DNA of 64,000 nucleotides from JABAAI01 sp965242745 (GCA_965242745.1 CBDETG010000107.1:62001-126000); one strand, 5' to 3'. Shown: positions 1 through 9,214, counted from the first letter of the stretch. Notes: generated by a model from the sequence alone, not told the origin. Made by a program: numbers and translations.

Positions 1-1499
1 AAAATTATACAAATCACGCAAAGGCTTCTCAAGCAGGCAGGGCCAGCGCAGAAGATGGGCCGTGGCTCATCAGCTTGGATGCCCCCTCATACCTCCCCTT
101 TATGCAGCATGCGCATAATCGCTCTTTGCGGGAAAAGTTATACAAGGCCTATATCAGCCGCGCTTCTTCTGGTGATTTTGACAATACAGACATGATTCAG
201 CGCATCCTAAAGCTACGTAAAAAACAAGCAAAGCTTCTGGGCTATAGCAGCTTTGCTCAGCTGCGTTTGGACACGCGCATGGCAGGGAAGGTAGAGGCGG
301 TATACGAGCTGATAGAAGAGCTCCGTAGCGCCGCATGGCTGCCTGCGCAAAAAGAATGGCAGGAGCTGAAAGATTTTGCGCGCAGGGAATCCCAGGAAAA
401 AGACTTGGAGCTGCAGCATTGGGACATTCCCTATTGGGCAGAGCGGCTCAGAGAAAAGCGTTTTGCCTTTACACAGGAGGACTTACGTCCTTATTTTCCT
501 TTAGGGCGCGTCTTGGCAGGGCTCTTCGAGCTAAGCAAAGAGATTTTTGGCATTGAAATCCGCCAGGTATTTGGAGAGGCTCCTGTATGGCATCCTGACG
601 TGCAATATTTCGTGATTATGGACCAAGATAGGAAGCCCATTGCTTCTTTCTATTTAGACCCTTATTCGCGGCCGCAGGAAAAAAGAGGGGGCGCATGGAT
701 GGATGAGTGCGTAAATCGTTGCAAAAGAAATGGCAAAATCGATCTGCCTGTGGCCTACCTTGTCTGCAATGCCTCTCCTCCTGTAGGTAAACAAGATGCC
801 CAAAATGCCCAAAATGCCTTGATGAATTTTAGAGAAGTAGAAACCCTTCTGCACGAATTTGGACACGGCTTGCAGCACATGCTTACGCGAATTGATGAGG
901 CAGACATATCAGGGATCAATGGAGTAGAGTGGGATGCAGTTGAGCTCCCTAGTCAATTCATGGAGAACTGGTGCTACCATCGCCCTACGCTCACCTCTTT
1001 AAGCGAACATGTAACAAGCAAAGAAAAGCTCCCAGCAGAGCTCTTTGAGAAAATTCAGCAGGCGCGCACGTATAGAGCCGCCTCAAACATGTTACGCCAG
1101 TTAGGCCTGAGCCTGATTGATATGGAATTGCATGATCGTTTTGATCCTGACTCTGAAGATATTGCCCAGACGCAGAAAAAAGTAGATGCCTTGACGAGCC
1201 TTCTTCCTCCCTTGCCAGAAGATCGTTTTTTATGCGCTTTTTCACATATTTTTGCGGGCTCATATGCCGCAGGTTATTATAGCTACAAGTGGGCAGAGGT
1301 GCTTTCGGCAGACTGTTTTAGCGCTTTTGAAGAAGCAGGCTTAGATAAGCCTCAGGCTCTCAAAAAGACAGGCATGCGTTTTAGGGATACAATTCTTGCT
1401 TTGGGCGGCAGCCAGCATCCGGAAGCAATCTTTCAGGCTTTTCGGGGCCGTAAAGCCACAACGGCAGCTCTTTTGCGTCATTCTGGTTTGACAGCCTAA
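1..1499 (+). CDS. prlC: M3-family oligopeptidase (oligopeptidase A / PrlC type), 5' end outside window
   Basis: The reading frame is open from the left edge, so only the C-terminal ~498 residues are present. It carries the M3 zinc-peptidase signature HEFGH near base 852 followed by GLQHML, and the downstream glutamate ligand region ELPSQFMENW. Upstream, a segment around LDAPSYLPFMQHA matches the helical substrate-channel part of M3 enzymes. The family degrades short peptides in the cytoplasm, including cleaved signal peptides. An apparent start at base 75 is internal, because homologous-looking sequence continues in frame to base 3. The next gene begins directly after its stop, suggesting an operon. 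M3 family assignment is firm; PrlC rather than PepF is preferred because of the HEFGHGLQH context. Confidence 0.9.
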   Translation, partial: NYTNHAKASQAGRASAEDGPWLISLDAPSYLPFMQHAHNRSLREKLYKAYISRASSGDFDNTDMIQRILKLRKKQAKLLGYSSFAQLRLDTRMAGKVEAVYELIEELRSAAWLPAQKEWQELKDFARRESQEKDLELQHWDIPYWAERLREKRFAFTQEDLRPYFPLGRVLAGLFELSKEIFGIEIRQVFGEAPVWHPDVQYFVIMDQDRKPIASFYLDPYSRPQEKRGGAWMDECVNRCKRNGKIDLPVAYLVCNASPPVGKQDAQNAQNALMNFREVETLLHEFGHGLQHMLTRIDEADISGINGVEWDAVELPSQFMENWCYHRPTLTSLSEHVTSKEKLPAELFEKIQQARTYRAASNMLRQLGLSLIDMELHDRFDPDSEDIAQTQKKVDALTSLLPPLPEDRFLCAFSHIFAGSYAAGYYSYKWAEVLSADCFSAFEEAGLDKPQALKKTGMRFRDTILALGGSQHPEAIFQAFRGRKATTAALLRHSGLTA

Positions 1500-1514
1500 A
1501 TGTATACAAGCAGC

Positions 1515-2054
1515 ATGAAATTGATTCTTATGCGCCATGCCCAAGCAGAGCCGGGCGAAGATGATTTTCAAAGGCCCCTCAGCGCGCAAGGGCGAAAGGA
1601 CGCGTACAATATGGCCTTATTTCTTCACAGCGCCGGCTGTTTCCCCTTAGAAATACATGCCAGCCCCCTTAGGCGGGCCCAAGAGACGCAAAAAATTCTT
1701 TGGGAATACATAACGGCAAACCTCAGGAATCCTCCGGAATTCAATAACGTACAAGAGCCATGCGCGATGTATACCGAAGACAGCTTAAGGCCCGGGTTTG
1801 GCGTAGAAACAAGCCTGCGCTTATTGGAAAAGCAGAATCTGAGCTCCAAGTATTTTTCTATGTGGGTCCTGCATGCGCCTGACATAGCTTTCGTGGCTGC
1901 CTATCTGACAGCTATGCCTGCGGGCAATTTCTATTTTTCCCCCGGCTCTGCGCTGGCTCTGAATCTGAATCCTGCGCATAGCAAAGGAGGGCAGGCCATG
2001 CAGATTTGGCACAATCAGCCGGCGGCTTTGAGAGCGCTCTTTGCTGAGAAATGA
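1515..2054 (+). CDS. sixA: SixA-type histidine phosphatase (RHG superfamily)
   Basis: A 179-residue protein opening MKLILMRHAQAE, the RHG active-site motif of the histidine phosphatase superfamily, with a second conserved stretch ASPLRRAQETQ that supplies the second phosphate-binding arginine. Size and start suit SixA, which removes phosphate from histidine in phosphotransfer domains or PTS proteins. An ATG at 1500, five codons earlier and directly after the peptidase stop, is an alternative start; 1515 is preferred because SixA proteins begin just before the RHG motif. It is probably co-transcribed with the peptidase and ends in a hairpin terminator. Its last codons and that terminator are duplicated about 1.66 kb downstream on the far side of MTase unit M1. 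Confidence 0.8.
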   Translation: MKLILMRHAQAEPGEDDFQRPLSAQGRKDAYNMALFLHSAGCFPLEIHASPLRRAQETQKILWEYITANLRNPPEFNNVQEPCAMYTEDSLRPGFGVETSLRLLEKQNLSSKYFSMWVLHAPDIAFVAAYLTAMPAGNFYFSPGSALALNLNPAHSKGGQAMQIWHNQPAALRALFAEK

Positions 2055-2110
2055 AGTAATCATTTTTACGAAACATTTTTGCTCAGCCGTATCGCGCAGC
2101 TGGGCTTTTT
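2034..2110 (+). repeat. Direct repeat copy a: sixA 3' end plus terminator
   Basis: This stretch, from the final sixA codons through the terminator, recurs at 3699-3774 with a few substitutions and one-base gaps. The two copies flank MTase unit M1 and a hairpin-rich repeat. The simplest reading is that the terminator region was duplicated when the unit entered or was rearranged. Confidence 0.8.
2081..2110 (+). terminator. Rho-independent terminator of sixA
   Basis: Stem GCTCAGC / GCTGGGC (one G-U pair) with an 11-base loop, followed by five T residues, 26 bases after the sixA stop. Confidence 0.7.
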
Positions 2111-3536
2111 GGGGGCTATATACAAGAGTCCACTAAAAACGAATAGAAAAGCCTGCCTGCCTTTCTGCCCACTGGCAGGCAAACACTTAGAGCTATAAAT
2201 AACAAGACATGCGTGCCCAGCTTCGCTTTTTTGCAAAAAACAAATGAAAAGCAATCTGCAAAATAGGTCTATCTATTGCCGTGACAACATAGACGTACTA
2301 CAAAATATAAACTCCAAATGCGTAGACTTGCTATACCTAGACCCGCCCTTCAACAAAAAGAAAGTCTTTACAGCGCCCATAGGAAGCCGCGCAGAAGGCG
2401 CAAGCTTCAAGGATGATTTCAGAGAAGCAGATCTAAAAAAAGAATGGCTAAAGACCATCCAAGAAGACCGAGACGAGCTCTACAGCTTCCTTATGGGCAT
2501 CAGAGATTATGGCAACAAGTATAACTTCTGCTATCTTGCCTACATGGCTATACGGCTTATAGAATGCCACCGGATACTCAAAGACACGGGGAGTTTGTAT
2601 TTGCACTGCGATCCCACAATGTCGCATTATCTCAAAATACTTTTAGATTGCGTCTTTGGTGAAAAGAATTTTAGGAACGAAATAGTTTGGTGTTATCCTC
2701 CTGGAGGGCGTGCCCCTAAATTCGGGTTCCATCAAAAGCACGATCTAATTTTTTACTACAGTAAATCTGCAGCGCCGAGATTCCATCATCAGTTTAGGCC
2801 CCTGAGTGATTATCAGATTGGCAAATTTACAAAAGTTGATTCTGAGGGAAGGAGATTTAAAGAGTATCGCAGCAAGACTCGAACATACCTAGACAAAATG
2901 CCCGGAAGCCCTATCCCCTCATGGTGGACAGATATATCTTCTTTAGGTCAAACAATTTCCAAAGAACGCACTGGCTACCCTACGCAAAAGCCGCTTGCTT
3001 TGCTGGAACGCATCATCCAAGCCAGCAGCAAGAAAGGTGACCTTGTCCTAGACCCTTTTTGCGGCTGCGCTACCACTTGCATAGCAAGTGAAAAGCTGGA
3101 GCGCAAGTGGGTAGGGATAGACATAAGTATCAAAGCCTATGAGCTCGTGCAGGAGAGGCTAAAGAAAGAAGTAGCCAATCCAGAAGAACTTTTTGATTAC
3201 AATAAAGCCCTGCGCTTTTCTACAGATCCGCCAAGTCGCACAGATCAAGGCAAGGATGATAGAGAAAAAAAGTATGTATATATAATCAGCAATCCTGTTT
3301 TCCCGGGCATCTATAAAATAGGAGTAGCTAAGGACTGGCAAGCACGGCTAAAGTCTTTCCATACGGGCGCGCCAAGCGACTATAAGCTGGAATACAAAAA
3401 GCTAACGCCACACTATAAGGAAACAGAAAAATATGTGCTTGAGAGGTATAGATACAATAGGGAATGGTGTAAAGGAGACCTTGCTAAAATAAAGAAAGCT
3501 ATAAAGGACTTTGATAAGTCTTATTTGCTCTAACAA
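2111..3536 (+). mobile_element. MTase-GIY-YIG unit M1 (left end present, right end lost)
   Basis: The left end at 2111-2139 starts GGGGGCTATATACAAGAG, a variant of the terminal sequence of units M2, M3 and M4, followed by the shared leader (GAATAGAAAAG, then CTATAAATAACAAGACA) and the MTase gene. The matching right end and the hairpin ATGATTTGCGATC seen in the other units are missing: sequence similarity stops just after the MTase stop codon and a hairpin repeat follows. No clean target duplication is visible; instead a ~76-bp direct repeat of the sixA terminator lies outside. This unit is therefore an older or rearranged member of the family. Confidence 0.7.
2244..3533 (+). CDS. Beta-class DNA methyltransferase fused to GIY-YIG (T5orf172-like) domain, copy M1
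   Basis: 429 residues. Motif IV DPPF (residues 33-36) precedes a specificity region and motif I DPFCGCATT (about residue 269), the beta-class order of amino-MTases; DPPF suggests N6-adenine, not proven. TGYPTQKP before motif I is typical of this class. From about residue 342 a second domain, KYVYII...YKIGVA...RLKSFH...E, fits the GIY-YIG superfamily (T5orf172/MUG113), keeping the tyrosine, arginine and glutamate expected of an active nuclease. Residues ~149-239 share almost nothing with the three paralogues in the window, whereas both flanks are nearly identical. The start MKSN is common to all copies; no good ribosome-binding site is seen. The C-terminal subtype matches copy M4. Possible roles: orphan methylase, single-chain restriction-modification enzyme, or homing-type enzyme. 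Confidence 0.88.
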   Translation: MKSNLQNRSIYCRDNIDVLQNINSKCVDLLYLDPPFNKKKVFTAPIGSRAEGASFKDDFREADLKKEWLKTIQEDRDELYSFLMGIRDYGNKYNFCYLAYMAIRLIECHRILKDTGSLYLHCDPTMSHYLKILLDCVFGEKNFRNEIVWCYPPGGRAPKFGFHQKHDLIFYYSKSAAPRFHHQFRPLSDYQIGKFTKVDSEGRRFKEYRSKTRTYLDKMPGSPIPSWWTDISSLGQTISKERTGYPTQKPLALLERIIQASSKKGDLVLDPFCGCATTCIASEKLERKWVGIDISIKAYELVQERLKKEVANPEELFDYNKALRFSTDPPSRTDQGKDDREKKYVYIISNPVFPGIYKIGVAKDWQARLKSFHTGAPSDYKLEYKKLTPHYKETEKYVLERYRYNREWCKGDLAKIKKAIKDFDKSYLL

Positions 3537-3541
3537 GACAC

Positions 3542-3698
3542 TAAGAGCCGGTCTCAAAACTAGGCTCAGGCAGAGTGCTCGATGTACACTGGCAGAAGGC
3601 TCGATGGCAGAGCATTCGATATGCTCTGCACTTCACAAACCATAAAGGTCTGTTCAGCCTTCTGCACTTCGCCTGTCATAAAGGCTTGTTCAGGCAGA
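3542..3698 (+). repeat. Hairpin-array repeat 3' of M1
   Basis: Begins with the dispersed sequence AAGAGCCGGTCTCAAAAC, then a series of short hairpins: GCAGAGCAT/ATGCTCTGC around 3607-3629, a stem with loop ATAAA at 3635-3653, and a decayed one with the same loop at 3671-3689, separated by the linkers TTCAG and GCACTTC. The same linkers and loops occur 3' of unit M2. Confidence 0.65.
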
Positions 3699-3774
3699 GC
3701 GCTCTTTGCGGGAAATGAAGTAATCATTTTACGAAATGTTTTTGCTCAGCCGTATCGCGTGGCTGGGATTTTTT
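3699..3774 (+). repeat. Direct repeat copy b of the sixA terminator region
   Basis: Near-copy of 2034-2110, including the hairpin at 3745-3774 (stem CTCAGCC/GGCTGGG, then T-rich tract), which still looks like a working terminator just upstream of truA. Confidence 0.75.
3745..3774 (+). terminator. Terminator hairpin upstream of truA
   Basis: Seven-base perfect stem CTCAGCC/GGCTGGG, nine-base loop, then ATTTTTT. It would separate M1 and its flanking repeats from truA transcription. Confidence 0.6.
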
Positions 3775-3809
3775 ATGAAAGCCTTGCTCTGTCCTCTCTT
3801 ATCATTCTG

Positions 3810-4652
3810 ATGCGTTATGCTATAATTGTAGAATATGACGGCACGCGCTACGCTGGTTTTCAAATCCAGAAACATGTCCCTACTATACAAGGGGAATTAG
3901 AGAAGGCCTTATTACGCATTTTGCGCCTGCCGATACGCATAAGCTTTGCAGGCCGTACAGACTCAGGAGTGCATGCCAAGGCTCAGGTAATCAGTTTTGC
4001 TTTACAGGAGAAACTTGGCGCCTTAAAAAAACTAGGACAGTCTCTCAACGCTGTGTTACCTGCTGATATTGCTGTCTCTTCTCTCATGCAGGTGCGGGAA
4101 GATTTCCATCCCCGCTACACCTGCCTTGCGCGGGAGTATGAGTACTGGATTTGGAATCACAGCCTCCGCTGTTCTTTGGAGGCAGGCCGAAGGCTATGGC
4201 TTAGGCAAAGGCTTTCTGTGGAAAAACTCAATCGTGAGCTCCAATCCATCACAGGCCTCCATGACTTTGCGGCTTTTACTCCGCCCAAAAACCAGAGTGG
4301 ATCAACAAAACGTCACGTCTACTTTGCAAAAATCCTGCTGCAACAGAAACAAGATCAAGAAGGCGCTTTACTTTGCTTTCGCATCTGCGCAAACGCCTTT
4401 CTTCACAATATGATCCGTATCCTTTTAGGCAGCCTCATAGATATAGAGGCTGGGCGCAGCGCTTTGAGCTTGGCTGAGATACTCAAAAGCAGGGATCGTC
4501 GTCTTGCCGGCAAGACTATGCCGCCTCAGGGATTATGTTTCGTTAGGGCTTACTACCCGCCGAAGCAGGAGGTCTTGGGGAATGATTTTACCGGGGCCAG
4601 CCTGCCGCTATGGGAGCAGGCGCCTAGTTACCTGCAGAGCGAAGATATATAA
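3810..4652 (+). CDS. truA: tRNA pseudouridine(38-40) synthase TruA
   Basis: 280 residues from an ATG giving MRYAIIVEYDGTRYAGFQ, the classic TruA opening. The catalytic aspartate lies in GRTDSGVHA (about residue 50), and the second conserved block NAFLHNMIRILLGSL is present near the C-terminus. The enzyme isomerises uridines 38-40 in the anticodon arm of tRNAs. The open frame continues upstream to 3582 through the duplicated sixA tail and repeats, but that stretch is not TruA-like, so the start is placed at 3810. Because a terminator-like hairpin lies 35 bases upstream, truA probably has its own promoter between 3775 and 3810 or depends on readthrough. Confidence 0.93.
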   Translation: MRYAIIVEYDGTRYAGFQIQKHVPTIQGELEKALLRILRLPIRISFAGRTDSGVHAKAQVISFALQEKLGALKKLGQSLNAVLPADIAVSSLMQVREDFHPRYTCLAREYEYWIWNHSLRCSLEAGRRLWLRQRLSVEKLNRELQSITGLHDFAAFTPPKNQSGSTKRHVYFAKILLQQKQDQEGALLCFRICANAFLHNMIRILLGSLIDIEAGRSALSLAEILKSRDRRLAGKTMPPQGLCFVRAYYPPKQEVLGNDFTGASLPLWEQAPSYLQSEDI

Positions 4653-4675
4653 GCCTGTCTGCGCGGCCTTCGTTT

Positions 4676-7345
4676 TTAAGAGCGGCCTTGGATCCTTCTA
4701 TTTGTTTCCTGCACAAGAGCCCGCATCAGCTTTGTGACAGCGAGGCGCTTCATAAGTCTTTGGCGATATCTCAGCTCTCGGCGCGCAGCTAAGGGCAGGT
4801 CTTTGGCCTCTATTTGACCTGCTTTCATACGCGCATAAATCTGTCTTTGTAAAATTTGGAGTCTTGCAAAATCTTTACGGTAATGGATGCGGGCTAACTC
4901 CCATATATATTCACCTTTATTGATTTTGGTCAAACGGCCATCAGGCAAACGAAGGGTGTCTCCAGGGAAAACAAGATCGGGGTCGCGAAGCTGCTCTGCA
5001 GTGCTCCTGCTGCTCAAGCCTCTAAAACCATTACGCTCGGCTAAAACAGCGGCATACTGCGCCAATTCTGCCGTAGAAGGACTTACTTTGCCTTCACCTG
5101 GGACCTCTCCTTGCAGCTGCATACTGCCGGGAGGCGCTAATGCGGCAGCTGTTATCTCCGCTTTGCTGTCCCCGGCAGCAGAAACATTATTACTTAGATA
5201 GCTGAGCAGCTGCGATGCGCCGAAAAAAAGCAGGGACGCGATAACAACAACAGGCGCTGCGCGCAGAGCGAAGTTGAGAGCTTCCCCCATATTTTGTCTG
5301 CCTGCCTCCCATCTGTCTTTTGCAAAGAAATTACGAAAGGGTATAAGAGACAAGAGGCGCTTCCTTTGCTGCTGGAGCTTTTCTGACCAAGCCAAAAACT
5401 CCTCCGAGTCCTCCATGAAATGCGAGGCAGACGGCGTCTTTAACCGCAAGGCCTTTGTAAAGGCTGCTAAGCGCTGCCTCTCTTCCAGGAAGCGCAGTTT
5501 TTCTTTATACAATTTCTCCAGAAAGATCAGGCTGGGAAGAAAGGCTTGGGCTGTATTTGCATCAGAGCGGTCCAGAATCTTTTCCCACAAGCGCAGCTTG
5601 TAGCTATAGGCGCGCGGTTCTTTTGCGAGTTCTTCTGTAGGGGGGGGGGCGGTATATGAGAGGAGAGGAGCGGGAAGGCGCTTAGCGAGGAGAAAGCTTT
5701 GCCTGCCTCCGCACAGGTAGAGATGGCATACAAGCCCTTTTTTGCCCAAAGCAAGCCAAGTCTTGTAAGAAATCCAGGAGGGATGAGACCTAAGGTATAT
5801 ACGCCTTAAGAGGCGCTTATGTGATGGGGCGTAGGAAGCATAGGCAGGCAGGGTCTGCAAAAAACGACAGTAGACTCCCATATTGTGACGGTGCGCTGCG
5901 TCTTTTGTAAGCAGCTTCAGCTGTCTTTGCAAGCGCCTCAGCCCCTTTCTGATGCTCAAGCTGTCTGCCTCAGTTTTCATATGGAAGAGCATGAAGTTAT
6001 ACAGGAAGCTATAGCCGGGCATGTCGTCTAAGGCATCCAAAAAGTCTCCTACTAGGCTTGTATTTTCCAAAGCTTCGTGAAAGACGTACTCTGTGTGAGG
6101 CAGGAGAGGGTACCTGTGCTTGCGCAGACGCAGCCTTGCAAAAAAGCTGGGTGAAGGCGAAGCTGGTATCTGCAAAGCAATGTGAGCCATGCCTGCTTGC
6201 AGGTCTTCTCTTTTGTCTATGGCCTGTATTTCCACATCATGAGGGGCACGGATCATATCGAAGCTCCTGCGTATGGGCGCTTTTGCAATAGGAAAAAGTA
6301 TTTGCGTGATCTTATCCTGCCCCTCTTCCAGGCGCCAGCTGAAGGCTGCATGGGAACGACTGCGGGAGCTAAATAAGGCATGGCCTTCGAGGAAAGGTAT
6401 GGCGCTTCCATCATAGATGTATTGGTAATTGCTGTTTTCGTAGAGTCTCTTAAGACTTTTGGCGATATTTTCTTCGGCAGAGTAAAGACTAAGGGACTGC
6501 TTTTTTGCGTTCTTATGGCGCAGGACTTCTGTAAAGCCGGCATCTAAGGCAGAGTGGCCTAAAAGAGCCTGCACGCGCTCAGGATCAATTCTTTCCTCAA
6601 AAAGAGCATAATGCGGGTTTTGGCAGGGATTGACCAAAGCGCCCTTAGACTGGAAATTCCAGTATAAAAAAGGCTGATGAGGACCGGGAGAATATTCCTC
6701 TCCAAGCCATAAGAAGCTACGCTTTGCTCTGCTCCCCATGCGCAGATCAGGGCGCTTTTTTAATGCGTGATGGATCATGGCATATTCTTGTTCAATACCT
6801 AGCTGTCTTTTTTGCATGTTATGCAGATCAAAAACCCGGCTGGTACCTACCAGAATAACGAAATTACCATTCTTCATAATATGGACTGTCGCCCTATCCT
6901 TGCCTAAACTGAGAGAGGGAGGGCCTATGGGATCAAGCTCCATAGGAACAGGATTTGTGTGCATATCGGCGGCATAATAGCCGGAATGATTCTGCTTTGG
7001 CTGATGCTGAGAACGAGCAATTCTATATACCTCTTTCATCTTATCTGGATGGCCTATATAGCCTATATCATCTAGTTTTTCCCGGAGCGCAGCGCTGAGC
7101 CAAGCGAGCTCCTGACCTATATCCAATTCCTCACTAGAAGGCAAAATCACATGAGCTATATGGGGCAGAATCTCAGAGTATATCGCCTCACCGCTGCCAA
7201 CACGGACGAAGGGACGCTTGTCTCCGGAGCGCAGGCCTACATAGACTAAAAAGCTGTCGCGCCCTGTTTGGAAAATACGATCTCTGGCGCCGATTCTATG
7301 TAGCTCTAAGACGCTGTTTTCTCTGCTCTTCCTGCTGGATTTCAT
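4676..7345 (-). CDS. Large membrane-anchored protein with LysM-like C-terminus, function unknown
   Basis: 889 residues with no domain recognised in the first ~690. A single hydrophobic segment (about residues 693-720, AAPVVVIASLLFFGASQLL) precedes a C-terminal part containing a LysM-like repeat (about 790-850, VFPGDTLRLPDG then INKGEYIWELARIHY). The topology suggests a long cytoplasmic N-terminal part, one membrane span, and a C-terminal tail that could touch peptidoglycan. It starts one base after the stop of the VWA gene, so the two are translationally coupled. It ends the five-gene minus-strand cluster and converges on truA. The start ATG gives MKSSRKSRENS. The combination with a VWA partner suggests an envelope-associated assembly, but this is inference. 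Confidence 0.6.
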   Translation of the reverse strand: MKSSRKSRENSVLELHRIGARDRIFQTGRDSFLVYVGLRSGDKRPFVRVGSGEAIYSEILPHIAHVILPSSEELDIGQELAWLSAALREKLDDIGYIGHPDKMKEVYRIARSQHQPKQNHSGYYAADMHTNPVPMELDPIGPPSLSLGKDRATVHIMKNGNFVILVGTSRVFDLHNMQKRQLGIEQEYAMIHHALKKRPDLRMGSRAKRSFLWLGEEYSPGPHQPFLYWNFQSKGALVNPCQNPHYALFEERIDPERVQALLGHSALDAGFTEVLRHKNAKKQSLSLYSAEENIAKSLKRLYENSNYQYIYDGSAIPFLEGHALFSSRSRSHAAFSWRLEEGQDKITQILFPIAKAPIRRSFDMIRAPHDVEIQAIDKREDLQAGMAHIALQIPASPSPSFFARLRLRKHRYPLLPHTEYVFHEALENTSLVGDFLDALDDMPGYSFLYNFMLFHMKTEADSLSIRKGLRRLQRQLKLLTKDAAHRHNMGVYCRFLQTLPAYASYAPSHKRLLRRIYLRSHPSWISYKTWLALGKKGLVCHLYLCGGRQSFLLAKRLPAPLLSYTAPPPTEELAKEPRAYSYKLRLWEKILDRSDANTAQAFLPSLIFLEKLYKEKLRFLEERQRLAAFTKALRLKTPSASHFMEDSEEFLAWSEKLQQQRKRLLSLIPFRNFFAKDRWEAGRQNMGEALNFALRAAPVVVIASLLFFGASQLLSYLSNNVSAAGDSKAEITAAALAPPGSMQLQGEVPGEGKVSPSTAELAQYAAVLAERNGFRGLSSRSTAEQLRDPDLVFPGDTLRLPDGRLTKINKGEYIWELARIHYRKDFARLQILQRQIYARMKAGQIEAKDLPLAARRELRYRQRLMKRLAVTKLMRALVQETNRRIQGRS

Positions 7346-7346
7346 A

Positions 7347-8441
7347 CTATTGTTCGTCTGCTTTATATTCGAAGATGTAATTTGCTATGCGAAACTTTTC
7401 ACCTGGGGCGATAAGCCTGCCCTCTTTCTGTGAAGAAGGAGATAAATAAGAGACTAAAGAAGGCCCTTCTGTCTGCACTTGCAGGCAAAGCCTGTCTTGA
7501 TAGAATTTTGCCTTCAAGTTACAGATCTTTGACGAATCCAGCCCCCTGATCTTGAGATGGCAGTTGCGGCGGCCTATGCTGAATTTGTGAGAGCGCAGTT
7601 TGTCTAAATGGAATTCGTCTTGTAAGGCGTGGCCCGTGTCTTTATCATAGTAAACGAGCTTCCCTCTAAGTTTATGTCTGGTCAAAAAGCGATAGACGCA
7701 GGCTCCAGCCAGCGCAAGCAAAGATAAGCAGCCTATAAGGCCCAGAAAGACGAGTAAAATTCTTTGCCTGCCCTTACTGTCTATATCTGCGCCCAGCTCT
7801 GTCAAACCAGCCGTGCTGGAATCTTGGAGCGTCGTGACCTGCCCTGAAAGAAGAGAAAGTTGACTTGCCAGCTCCTCCCCCTGTATCTTGCCCAAGCTGA
7901 TGTAATAGATATAAGGGTCACGGAAAAGACTCCCGAGCCAGCTCTTCTTCTCAAAGGAGCTCAACTCCAGGGCCCTGCGCTTCTTTAGCCAAGGAGGAGG
8001 ATCATCCAAGCCGTCTGACATGATCACAAGCAAAAGCCGTCTCCCAGCAGCGCTTAATGCTTCGCTTTGCTCGCTTAAAGCGATCAGCATGTCCTGCATA
8101 TTGGTATAAGCGCCCCTGGCTTTAAGGGAGTATATCTTTTTTGCGATCTCTGCCTTGTCGCTTTCATCCCGTATGATGTAAGTCTCATGGAAACGAACTT
8201 TGCTGTCAAAAGTCATGAGAGAAAAGCTGTCTCCTTCTTTGATCCTTTCCATAAAGGAAGGCATGTTTGCCTTGAGCTTGGAGAGCGCGTTTGCGCCGGT
8301 GCGCATAGAGGCTGAGGTGTCAATCATCACAACATAGTCAGCAGCTTGAGCGCAGGCAGCCATGCAAAGCGGCAGGTATGCAAGGCACAGATGCCGCGCC
8401 ATGTGTCGTCTTAGAAGTTTTCTCTTTTGTAGTATCTTCAT
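7347..8441 (-). CDS. VWA-domain membrane protein with FHA-like C-terminal domain
   Basis: 364 residues. An N-terminal signal-like segment ending ACAQAADYV precedes a von Willebrand A domain with MIDAS motif DTSAS (about residues 33-40), the T of the second MIDAS loop near GAYTNMQD, and MSDGLDD. A transmembrane span follows (about 225-250), then a cytoplasmic-looking domain from about 260 with FSIGRRNCHLKI, which resembles FHA domains in the strand carrying the conserved Gly-Arg. VWA-plus-FHA proteins are usually scaffold or signalling parts of secretion or envelope systems. The start at 8441 is preferred over an ATG at 8486, because a GGACGGGAAAT ribosome site precedes it and it directly begins the signal segment. 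It is coupled to the downstream LysM-like gene. Confidence 0.7.
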   Translation of the reverse strand: MKILQKRKLLRRHMARHLCLAYLPLCMAACAQAADYVVMIDTSASMRTGANALSKLKANMPSFMERIKEGDSFSLMTFDSKVRFHETYIIRDESDKAEIAKKIYSLKARGAYTNMQDMLIALSEQSEALSAAGRRLLLVIMSDGLDDPPPWLKKRRALELSSFEKKSWLGSLFRDPYIYYISLGKIQGEELASQLSLLSGQVTTLQDSSTAGLTELGADIDSKGRQRILLVFLGLIGCLSLLALAGACVYRFLTRHKLRGKLVYYDKDTGHALQDEFHLDKLRSHKFSIGRRNCHLKIRGLDSSKICNLKAKFYQDRLCLQVQTEGPSLVSYLSPSSQKEGRLIAPGEKFRIANYIFEYKADEQ

Positions 8442-8479
8442 ATTTCCCGTCCTTTTAATATATAACAAAAACCTAAGCC

Positions 8480-9214
8480 CTAGCATTCCGCATAATGTCT
8501 TGTTTTTTTAATGTACTCGCGCAGGTTTACATTGACGCTGTTGTCCCTATCCAAATACTCCATAAGGATAATGTAAAACCACATAAGAGTATCTTTGCCT
8601 GTTTCTATGCCTCTGTATCCCCCTCCGCTTTCCCAGTCTTTTAGAAGCAGGCCTTTGCCTAAAACGCAGATCATGTCTACTTGATGATTGAGAGGGCTTT
8701 GTTTTTTTTCTATGATGCTAAGCAGATTTTGCTTGAGATAGAGCAGGCTTCGCTGTGAGCCGTAGGCAAATAAAATAGAATAAAGGGGGATAATAGAGTG
8801 TGTCAATTCTTCTTTGTTATGCGCATAGAGAGACTTCAGAGCGCGCGTCAAAGCTAAGTGTGTTGCGATCACATGGGATTCGGAAAGATCACTCTCCAGA
8901 CTAAGAAAGGCATGAAGATTTTCGGCCAATATATAGCCTCCGCTTAAAGTCAGGTAAGACTCGCACCATTTTTTATAGATTAAAAGATCGCAATCTTTTT
9001 TTAGAATCTGCTTATTATTTCGAACCTTGCCTGTGGCTATAGAAAAGCTCACAGGCACATGGTGTTTTAAAAAGACATAGAAGGCCTCGTAAAGGCTTAA
9101 GTCTTTCTTTTTGCCAGGGGCGGGGCTGCCCTTTTTTTTAAGACTTCTGAGAAAGGATTTTTCTACAAGCTCTGTCTGATGACTAAAATAAGGTGCAAAC
9201 ATAAACGCTACCAA
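8480..9214 (-). CDS. Conserved hypothetical protein in the VWA/LysM cluster
   Basis: 244 residues, mostly helical-looking, with no motif I recognise. An alternative start four codons later gives MFAPYFSHQ. There is no signal peptide or clear membrane span. It lies between an upstream unknown gene (76-base gap) and the VWA gene (38-base gap), same strand, so probably one operon. Codon use is like its neighbours, and the length of the open frame supports coding. Function unknown. Confidence 0.5.
   Translation of the reverse strand: MVAFMFAPYFSHQTELVEKSFLRSLKKKGSPAPGKKKDLSLYEAFYVFLKHHVPVSFSIATGKVRNNKQILKKDCDLLIYKKWCESYLTLSGGYILAENLHAFLSLESDLSESHVIATHLALTRALKSLYAHNKEELTHSIIPLYSILFAYGSQRSLLYLKQNLLSIIEKKQSPLNHQVDMICVLGKGLLLKDWESGGGYRGIETGKDTLMWFYIILMEYLDRDNSVNVNLREYIKKTRHYAEC

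Noticed and set aside
3582..3809. N-terminal extension of TruA by 76 residues
   Set aside because: It runs through the hairpin array and duplicated sixA tail, and TruA proteins start at the MRYAIIVEYDGT equivalent.
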